Assembly (NCBI GenBank): GCA_900545325.1
Contig: UQZE01000065.1
Coordinates: forward strand, 1-11,528
DNA length: 11,528 nucleotides
From: an uncultured Eubacteriales bacterium
GTDB lineage: Bacteria > Bacillota > Clostridia > Christensenellales > Borkfalkiaceae
Direction: 5' to 3'
Shown here: positions 5,614-11,528 of the stretch, piece by piece
Numbering within the stretch: the first letter of the stretch is position 1
Layout of the letters: every line of letters starts with the position of its first letter
Program-made: the position numbers and the translations under genes
The notes under the pieces: generated by a model
Told to the model about the DNA's origin: nothing
Database searches by the model: none
The model's input: only the letters and a program-made list of their open reading frames with translations

Positions 5614-8034
5614 ATGCAAAATTTTACCGAAAAAGATGCTACGACGATGATCAAAGGCAAACTGTCGCGCTACTTCGGCGTTTCGCCGAAGGAGGCTACG
5701 AAGGAACAGATCTACAAAGCTGTCATAATGTCCGTGCGCGACATTTTGCTGGAGAAAAGAGATAAATTTTATAAAAAATACCGTGCGCAGGACGGGAAAC
5801 GCGTGTATTATCTCTGCATGGAGTTCCTGCTCGGGCAGTCGCTCAAAAACAATTTGTACAATCTGGACGCGGAGGACGCGTTCAGGGGAGCGCTCAAAAA
5901 CCTGCCCGTTACGGTGGAAGAACTTTACGACATGGAGCCGAACGCGGGGCTGGGCAACGGCGGCCTCGGCAGGCTCGCCGCCTGTTTTCTCGACGGGCTG
6001 GCCTCGCAGAACTATCCCGCTATGGGATACTCTATCTTATACGAATACGGTCTTTTCAAACAGAAGATCGTAGACGGCTGGCAGATGGAACTGCCCGATA
6101 TCTGGCTCCCGGGCGGGGAAGCGTGGCTGGCGCAGAGAACGGATCTCACCTTTAAAGTCAAGTTCGACGGATACGTCAAGGAGCGCTGGACGGAGAAAGG
6201 CCTGGTCATCGACCATGTGGACGCCAAAGAGGTGGAGGCCGTCGCCTACGACATGATGGTTTCGGGCAAGGATTCTGAGGCGGTTTCCGTGCTCCGCCTG
6301 TGGCGCACGCAGAACGTGCACGACTTCGATATGAAGTCCTTTTCGCAGGGCGATTACATGCGCGCCATGCAGGACGACAGCGAGGCCGAACTCATATCCA
6401 AAGTGCTGTATCCTTCGGATAATCATTTCGAAGGGAAATCCCTGCGGCTCAAACAGCAGTATCTGCTCGTTTCTGCGTCTTTGCAGAATATCGTCAAAGA
6501 CCATTTGCGCCGTTACGGTTCGCTCGATACGCTGCCCGACAAGGCGGCGATCCACATCAACGATACGCACCCTGCGCTCTGTATTCCCGAACTCATGCGG
6601 CTGCTGATGGACGAACACGGTTATTCGTGGGAAAGCGCATGGGATATCGTAACGCGCACGGTGGCATACACCAACCACACCGTCATGAGCGAAGCGCTCG
6701 AAACCTGGAACGAAGACCTTGTTTCGAGAAAACTCCCGCGCATATATTCCATTTTAAAGGAAATAAATCAACGTTTCTGTGGGGAAATGTGGAACAGATT
6801 TCCCGGGGACTGGGGCAAGATAGACAGAATGTCCGTCTTTTCGCACGGACAGGTGCGCATGGCGAATCTGAGCGTGATCGCCTCTCACAAAGTGAACGGC
6901 GTTTCGGCGCTCCATTCGGAGATCATCAAAAAGAGCATTTTCAAGGACTATTACGACGTATGGCCCGATAAGTTCACAAACGTTACCAACGGCATTGCCT
7001 ACCGCCGCTGGCTGTGCCAGTCGAACAAGGAACTTTGTTCCCTGCTCAACGATACGATCGGCGAAGGCTACGTAAAGGACGCCGAAAAGCTGGCGGACTT
7101 CAAAAAGTTCGAAAACGACGCAGGCGTTCTGAAACGCCTGAACGAGATAAAGCGCGTCAAGAAAGAGCAGTTCTGCGCCTACGCGAAAAAGACCGAAGGC
7201 TATGTGGTCGATCCCGATACAATCTTCGACGTGCAGGCCAAGCGCCTGCACGAATACAAGCGCCAGCTGCTCAACGCGATGCACATCATTTCGCTTTATA
7301 ACGAACTGCTGGAAAATCCCGAAGCGCCCGTCGAGCCCCGCACCTTTATCTTCGGCGCGAAGGCGGCGCCGGGTTACTACTTCGCTAAACAGATCATAAA
7401 ACTCATCTGGTTCCTTTCGGAAGACATCAAAAAACATCCGAAGATCAGGGAAAAGCTCAATGTCGTCTATATGGAGGACTATTCCGTTTCCATGTCGGAA
7501 AAGCTGATGCCCGCCGCGGAGATCTCCGAACAGATATCCCTCGCCGGCAAAGAGGCGAGCGGCACGGGCAACATGAAGTTCATGATCAACGGCGCGCTCA
7601 CCGTAGGCACGCTGGACGGCGCGAACGTGGAAATGCAGGAGGCCTGCGGCAAAGAAAACATCTTTATCTTCGGCCTTACGGCGGAAGAGGTGGACAATAT
7701 CTGGAAACACGGCTACAACGCCACCGAATATTACAGCAGGAACGAAAGGCTGGAAAAAGTTATCGCGGCGCTCAACCGCGGTTTCGGCGGGCAGTCTTTT
7801 TCGGACATAGCCTCTTATCTCGTAAAGGGCAGTCCCGTTGCCGATCCGTATATGTGCATGGCGGATTTCGGCGCTTACTGCGATATACACAAGCTGGCGG
7901 AGGAAACCTATCTCGACAAGGCGAAGTGGGCGAAAATGTCCTTGAACAATATCGCCGCCGCGGGGCGTTTCTCCGCGGACAGGAGCGTGCGCGAATACGC
8001 CGAAAAGATCTGGGGCCTCAAGCGCATAAAGTAA
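5614..8034 (+). CDS. glgP: Glycogen/maltodextrin phosphorylase GlgP
   Basis: This PLP-dependent GT35 enzyme releases glucose-1-phosphate from the ends of alpha-1,4 glucan using phosphate. The 806-residue length is normal for bacterial family members. Motifs seen in order are YYLCMEFLLG (about residues 66-75), the glycine-rich loop NAGLGNGGLGRLA (from N110), NDTHPAL, TNHTVMSEALE, RLHEYKRQLLN, and EASGTGNMKF with K655 as the expected Schiff-base Lys for PLP. The N-terminus is short and lacks the phosphorylated serine region of animal enzymes, as usual in bacteria. It is cytoplasmic. It sits downstream of the synthesis genes, so the operon encodes both deposition and mobilisation. The gene ends in a single TAA that is in the same frame as the next gene, only one codon before its ATG. 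Whether it prefers glycogen or short maltodextrins cannot be read from the sequence. Confidence 0.97.
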   Translation: MQNFTEKDATTMIKGKLSRYFGVSPKEATKEQIYKAVIMSVRDILLEKRDKFYKKYRAQDGKRVYYLCMEFLLGQSLKNNLYNLDAEDAFRGALKNLPVTVEELYDMEPNAGLGNGGLGRLAACFLDGLASQNYPAMGYSILYEYGLFKQKIVDGWQMELPDIWLPGGEAWLAQRTDLTFKVKFDGYVKERWTEKGLVIDHVDAKEVEAVAYDMMVSGKDSEAVSVLRLWRTQNVHDFDMKSFSQGDYMRAMQDDSEAELISKVLYPSDNHFEGKSLRLKQQYLLVSASLQNIVKDHLRRYGSLDTLPDKAAIHINDTHPALCIPELMRLLMDEHGYSWESAWDIVTRTVAYTNHTVMSEALETWNEDLVSRKLPRIYSILKEINQRFCGEMWNRFPGDWGKIDRMSVFSHGQVRMANLSVIASHKVNGVSALHSEIIKKSIFKDYYDVWPDKFTNVTNGIAYRRWLCQSNKELCSLLNDTIGEGYVKDAEKLADFKKFENDAGVLKRLNEIKRVKKEQFCAYAKKTEGYVVDPDTIFDVQAKRLHEYKRQLLNAMHIISLYNELLENPEAPVEPRTFIFGAKAAPGYYFAKQIIKLIWFLSEDIKKHPKIREKLNVVYMEDYSVSMSEKLMPAAEISEQISLAGKEASGTGNMKFMINGALTVGTLDGANVEMQEACGKENIFIFGLTAEEVDNIWKHGYNATEYYSRNERLEKVIAALNRGFGGQSFSDIASYLVKGSPVADPYMCMADFGAYCDIHKLAEETYLDKAKWAKMSLNNIAAAGRFSADRSVREYAEKIWGLKRIK

Positions 8035-8037
8035 GTT

Positions 8038-9843
8038 ATGAATTATTACTATAACCCGCTCGATCCGCGCTGCAAGAGCATTATCGGCGGCGCGGAGGCG
8101 AAAAGGCCCGTCGGATTTACGGTGTTTACGGACGCGGCGTCCTGTGAGATCGTTTTGAAAAAGGACGGCGTGAGCGACAGCTGTTACTGTGCGATGACCG
8201 CTTGCGACGGCGGTTTTTATTACGAATTTACGCCGAAAGAGCAGGGGCTTTACTGGTATTGTTTCCGCCTGGACGGCAAGAGCAGTCTGGGCGCGGGGGA
8301 AGACCTGAAAGCAAAACTCCGTTCCGAGCCTCGTTTCTGGCAGCTCACGGTCTACGAACCGTACGCTACGCCCGATTGGGTGAAAAACGGGGTGATTTAT
8401 CAGATATTTCCCGACCGTTTCAGAAAGGCGGGCGAGGCCGTTGTCGGCGCGGGAAAAGTTCTGCATGAAAGCTGGGACGAGCTTCCCGTATATCTTCCCG
8501 ACGAAAACGGCAAAGTAAAAAACAACGATTTTTTCGGCGGAAATTTCAAGGGGATAGAGGAAAAACTGCCTTATCTTGCAGATCTCGGCGTTACGGCCGT
8601 CTATTTGAACCCCGTATTCGAGGCTGCGAGCAATCACCGCTACGATACGGGCGATTACGATAAGTTCGACTGGATGCTCGGCACGGAAGCGGATTTTGCC
8701 TCTCTCGTCGCCGCGGCGGAAAAATTCGGCATAAAACTGATCCTCGACGGCGTGTTCAATCACACGGGGTCGGACAGCGTGTATTTCAACAAATACGGCC
8801 GCTATCCCTCGCTCGGCGCGTACCAGAGCGAAAATTCGCCTTATTTCAAGTGGTATAACTTCATATCCTTTCCCGACAGCTACGCCTCTTGGTGGGGATT
8901 CGACACCCTGCCCGACGTCAACGAGGACGAGCCCTCCTATGCGGAATTCATTGCGGGGGAAAAGGGCGTGATCGCCCGTTACACCGCGATGGGGCTCGGC
9001 GGCTGGCGGCTGGACGTGGCGGACGAGCTGCCCGACGGTTTTATAAGGAAAATCCGCGCCGCGCTCAAGCGCGCGAACGAAAACGCGCTGCTTATCGGCG
9101 AGGTGTGGGAGGACGCGTCCAACAAGGTTTCGTATAACGTGCGGCGCAGATATTTTCAGGGAGCGGAGCTGGACGGCGTGATGAATTATCCTTTCAAAGC
9201 CGCGGCGATCCGTTTCGTGAAGGAGGGCGACGCGCAGTATTTTGCGAACTGCGTGAGAACGCTGCTCGACCATTATCCGAAACAGAGCCTCGACGTGTGC
9301 ATGAACATACTCGGCACGCACGATACGAAGCGGATTTTGACCGAACTTGCCGACAACGCGCCCAGAACCTCCGATAAAAACGTCTGGGCGCGGTTCAGAC
9401 TTCAAGGGGACGATTACGCGCGCGCAAAGGAGCGGCTCAAAACCGCCTCTCTGCTTCAATATACCGTGCCGGGAGTGCCCTGCGTCTATTACGGCGACGA
9501 AGCGGGCATGCAGGGATATAAAGATCCGCTCAACCGCCTGCCTTTCCCTTGGGGAAAAGAGGACGCCGAGCTTACGGAATGGTACCGTTTTTTAGGCCGT
9601 TTGAGAAAGCTGCCGCCTTTCGGCGGCGGGGAGTACAACGAGCTTTGGTGCGACCGCCGCGCCCTCGTGTTCGAGCGGAGAAAGGGAGATCAGGCCGTTG
9701 TGGTCGCGGTCAACCGCGGGAACGACGAATACGTTCTGCGCTTTGAGGGAACGGTTTACGAACTTCTTTCGCGCGGGAAATTTACGGATAAAGCCGTTCT
9801 CGCGCCGCACGCCGCGGGCGTATACTATACGGAGCTGATATGA
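8038..9843 (+). CDS. Intracellular GH13 alpha-glucan hydrolase (neopullulanase/cyclomaltodextrinase-like)
   Basis: The 601-residue product begins with a beta-sandwich domain (residues 1 to about 110; NPLDPRCKSIIGG is a typical opening for clostridial members), followed by a GH13 TIM barrel and a C-terminal beta domain. The barrel opens with YQIFPDRF (121-128). Region I is DGVFNH (D237-H242), region II GWRLDV has the nucleophile D326, region III IGEVWE has the acid/base E355, and region IV GTHDTKR has the third acid D429. All catalytic residues are present. There is no signal peptide, so it should act on cytoplasmic maltodextrins or glycogen fragments alongside GlgP. The ATG is 3 bases after the glgP stop, with only a weak ribosome site, which suggests translational coupling. 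Its last base pairs overlap the next gene. Exact specificity (alpha-1,4 only, or also alpha-1,6 or cyclodextrins) is not determinable; it could partly replace the missing debranching enzyme glgX. Confidence 0.9.
   Translation: MNYYYNPLDPRCKSIIGGAEAKRPVGFTVFTDAASCEIVLKKDGVSDSCYCAMTACDGGFYYEFTPKEQGLYWYCFRLDGKSSLGAGEDLKAKLRSEPRFWQLTVYEPYATPDWVKNGVIYQIFPDRFRKAGEAVVGAGKVLHESWDELPVYLPDENGKVKNNDFFGGNFKGIEEKLPYLADLGVTAVYLNPVFEAASNHRYDTGDYDKFDWMLGTEADFASLVAAAEKFGIKLILDGVFNHTGSDSVYFNKYGRYPSLGAYQSENSPYFKWYNFISFPDSYASWWGFDTLPDVNEDEPSYAEFIAGEKGVIARYTAMGLGGWRLDVADELPDGFIRKIRAALKRANENALLIGEVWEDASNKVSYNVRRRYFQGAELDGVMNYPFKAAAIRFVKEGDAQYFANCVRTLLDHYPKQSLDVCMNILGTHDTKRILTELADNAPRTSDKNVWARFRLQGDDYARAKERLKTASLLQYTVPGVPCVYYGDEAGMQGYKDPLNRLPFPWGKEDAELTEWYRFLGRLRKLPPFGGGEYNELWCDRRALVFERRKGDQAVVVAVNRGNDEYVLRFEGTVYELLSRGKFTDKAVLAPHAAGVYYTELI
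9831..9834 (+). promoter_or_regulatory. Ribosome binding site of the AlkD-like gene, inside the GH13 gene
   Basis: GGAG lies 5 bases before the ATG at 9840, within the final codons of the GH13 gene. With the ATGA stop/start overlap it points to coupled translation and supports the 9840 start. Confidence 0.6.
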
Positions 9844-10523
9844 CGTACGAAGAGATTATGGCGGAGATAGAGGCGCTGTCGAGTGAGAAATTGAAGGAAT
9901 TTTCCGCAAAACTGACGCCTACGAAAGATAAGATCTACGGCGTGAAGATACCCGAGCTCCGCCGCCTTGCGAAGAGGATCGCAAAAGAGGGCGGAGAGGA
10001 GTTTCTCGCGCACGAAAAACTTTCCTTTGAAGAAAAGATGCTGCACGGTTTCACGCTGTGTTACCGAAAGAGCGGCTTTGAAGAGTTCTGCCGCGATATA
10101 GAGAGTTTCGCGGACATGATAGACAACTGGGCGGTGTGCGACTGCGTCGCCTCAGCCTGCACCCGGGCGGATAAGCGGCAGGAAGAATTTCTGCCCGTCG
10201 TGGAACGCCTGATCGGGAGCGAAAAAGAATTTCACCGCCGTTTCGGGCTGGTCATGCTGCTCGATCATTACGTGCGGGAACGTTACGCCGAAACGATATT
10301 TTCGGCGTGCGAGTGCGTAAAAAAAGGCGAATATTATGTAAATATGGCGATCGCGTGGCTTTTAAGCGTGTGTTACGTCAAGCTGAACGCGGAAACGAAA
10401 GCGTATCTGAAACGCTGTACTCTGGACGAGGACGTCCTTCATAAGACGAAGAGAAAAATTCTGGAAAGTTTCAGGGTAAGCGCCGAAGATAAAGAGAATA
10501 TCAGGAAAAACGGAGTAAAGTAA
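9840..10523 (+). CDS. AlkD-like DNA alkylation repair protein (HEAT-repeat DNA glycosylase family)
   Basis: The 227-residue protein is almost entirely helical by its residue pattern and matches the AlkD family (PF08713-type HEAT-like repeats), whose characterised members remove N3- and N7-alkylated bases from DNA. Diagnostic features are YGVKIPELRRLAK near residues 33-45, IDNWAVCD with W97 and D101, FHRRFGLVML with R133/R134, and IAWLLSV with W173. The W-x3-D spacing and the later Trp match, from memory, the aromatic and Asp residues used by Bacillus cereus AlkD, so an active glycosylase is plausible; some relatives have lost this chemistry. It has no signal peptide. It overlaps the GH13 gene by the ATGA sequence and is 12 bases before tex, so it appears to be transcribed with the glycogen genes, though no functional link to them is known. 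Confidence 0.85.
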   Translation: MTYEEIMAEIEALSSEKLKEFSAKLTPTKDKIYGVKIPELRRLAKRIAKEGGEEFLAHEKLSFEEKMLHGFTLCYRKSGFEEFCRDIESFADMIDNWAVCDCVASACTRADKRQEEFLPVVERLIGSEKEFHRRFGLVMLLDHYVRERYAETIFSACECVKKGEYYVNMAIAWLLSVCYVKLNAETKAYLKRCTLDEDVLHKTKRKILESFRVSAEDKENIRKNGVK

Positions 10524-10535
10524 AAAGAGATCACT

Positions 10536-11528
10536 ATGGAAATATCCGAAAGATTGACGCAGGAATTCAAGATCAACCCTACATATACGGCGAACATCAT
10601 CAAACTGATCGACGACGGAAACACCATTCCGTTCATCGCGCGTTACAGAAAGGAAATGCACGGTAATCTGGACGATCAGATCCTGCGCGAATTTGCAGAC
10701 AGGCTGACATATCTGAGGAACCTCGACAAGCGCAAGGAGGAAGTGCGTTCCTCTATCACCGAACAGGGCAAGATGACGGAAGAGATCGAAACCGCCCTCG
10801 CGGAGGCGAATACGCTGACCGAAGTGGAGGACATCTACCGCCCGTACAAACAGAAGAAAAAGACGCGCGCGACCGTAGCGCTCGCCAAGGGGCTGGAACC
10901 GCTCGCGGACATCGTGCAGGCGCAGACCGTCGCCTCGGGAACGGCGGAAGATCTGGCAAAGCCCTACGTCAACGAAGAAAAGGGCGTAAATTCGGTGAAA
11001 GAGGCGCTCGACGGCGCAAAAGACATCATTGCCGAAAGGATTTCCGACAACGCGGAGCTGAGAAAGAAACTGCGTAAGATATTTTTGAAACAGGCGGAAA
11101 TTTCCACAAAACTCGTCGAGGACAAGGAAAACGCCAAGACGTACGAAATGTATAAAGATTACAGCGAACCCGTGTCCGAAATCAAGAGCCACAGGGTGCT
11201 CGCGATCAACCGCGGCGAGGCGGAGGAGTGTCTGAAAGTCAAGGTGGAATTCGACAAGGCTTTCGGCATACGCATCTGCGAAGCGAGCGTCGTAAAGCCC
11301 GGTTCCGTAACGACCTATCTCGTGGAGGAAGCGGCGGCGGACGGCTACGAAAGGCTGATCTTTCCATCTATGGAAAGGGAAATTCGCGCTTATCTCACGG
11401 ATATGGCCTCAGAACAGGCGATCAAGATGTTCGAAGTCAACCTGCGCCCGCTGCTGATGCAGCCGCCGCTCAAAAACAAAATCGTGCTCGGCTACGACCC
11501 TGCTTACAGAACGGGATGCAAGAGATCG
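10536..11528 (+). CDS. tex: Tex family S1 RNA-binding transcription accessory protein (3' partial)
   Basis: The frame is open from the ATG at 10536 to the window end, giving 331 codons of a protein that is normally about 720 residues. Tex is a conserved cytoplasmic nucleic-acid-binding factor that affects transcription and RNA handling. The N-terminal helical Tex_N region is recognisable from TIPFIARYRKE (near residues 30-40) and VEDIYRPYKQKKKTRA (near 97-112). Further markers are SHRVLAINRGEAEE and PSMEREIRAYL, then QPPLKNKIVLGYDPAYRTGCK near the end, which is the start of the YqgF/RNase H-like domain. The helix-hairpin-helix and C-terminal S1 domains lie beyond the window. A weak purine-rich site (AGAGA, 10526-10530) precedes the ATG by 5 bases, and the gap after the AlkD-like gene is only 12 bases. 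The family identification is strong. Confidence 0.95.
   Translation, partial: MEISERLTQEFKINPTYTANIIKLIDDGNTIPFIARYRKEMHGNLDDQILREFADRLTYLRNLDKRKEEVRSSITEQGKMTEEIETALAEANTLTEVEDIYRPYKQKKKTRATVALAKGLEPLADIVQAQTVASGTAEDLAKPYVNEEKGVNSVKEALDGAKDIIAERISDNAELRKKLRKIFLKQAEISTKLVEDKENAKTYEMYKDYSEPVSEIKSHRVLAINRGEAEECLKVKVEFDKAFGIRICEASVVKPGSVTTYLVEEAAADGYERLIFPSMEREIRAYLTDMASEQAIKMFEVNLRPLLMQPPLKNKIVLGYDPAYRTGCKRS

Noticed and set aside
6754..9459. A 901-codon open frame on the minus strand spanning the end of glgP and most of the GH13 gene
   Set aside because: Its translation is rich in Arg, His and Val with no recognisable domain, and both overlapping + strand genes are intact with full catalytic motifs. 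glgP and the GH13 gene share a frame, so the stop-free antisense frame produced by their codon bias continues from one into the other.

Overview
The window holds most of a glycogen metabolism operon from what looks like an anaerobic Bacillota (Clostridia-type) bacterium. All eight genes are on the + strand and packed nearly end to end. The taxonomic inference rests on the pairing of glgC with a separate glgD, which is typical of Bacillota, on strong AGGAGG-type ribosome sites, and on clostridial-style protein sequences. Base composition looks moderately GC-rich by eye. No finer placement can be supported without a search.

Layout: (1) glgB, branching enzyme, cut at its 5' end by the window edge, up to 1582. 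(2) glgC, ADP-glucose pyrophosphorylase catalytic subunit, 1622-2824. (3) glgD, its catalytically degenerate partner, 2826-3929. (4) glgA, glycogen synthase with an unusual 65-residue Lys/Ala-rich N-terminal tail, 3943-5553. (5) glgP, glycogen phosphorylase, 5614-8034. (6) An intracellular GH13 alpha-glucan hydrolase of the neopullulanase/cyclomaltodextrinase type, 8038-9843. (7) An AlkD-like HEAT-repeat DNA alkylation repair protein, 9840-10523, overlapping the previous gene by 4 bases. (8) tex, an RNA-binding transcription accessory protein, from 10536 and cut by the window end.

How they work together: GlgC/GlgD makes ADP-glucose from glucose-1-phosphate and ATP, GlgA extends alpha-1,4 chains, and GlgB adds alpha-1,6 branches. 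GlgP returns glucose-1-phosphate from chain ends, and the GH13 enzyme probably trims the leftover maltodextrins or limit dextrins. Synthesis and breakdown are therefore encoded together, so flux is presumably set by enzyme regulation rather than by separate transcription. The last two genes have no evident metabolic link and appear to be joined to the operon by tight spacing.

Gaps between genes are 1 to 60 bases and hold only ribosome sites and two short, weak inverted repeats. I see no convincing promoter or rho-independent terminator inside the window, and no mobile elements, CRISPR arrays, tRNA or rRNA genes. Most of the region is ordinary for the group. The points worth a second look are the GlgA tail, the change in GlgA's sugar-nucleotide loop, the single in-frame stop separating glgP from the GH13 gene, and the coupling of a DNA repair gene to the operon.
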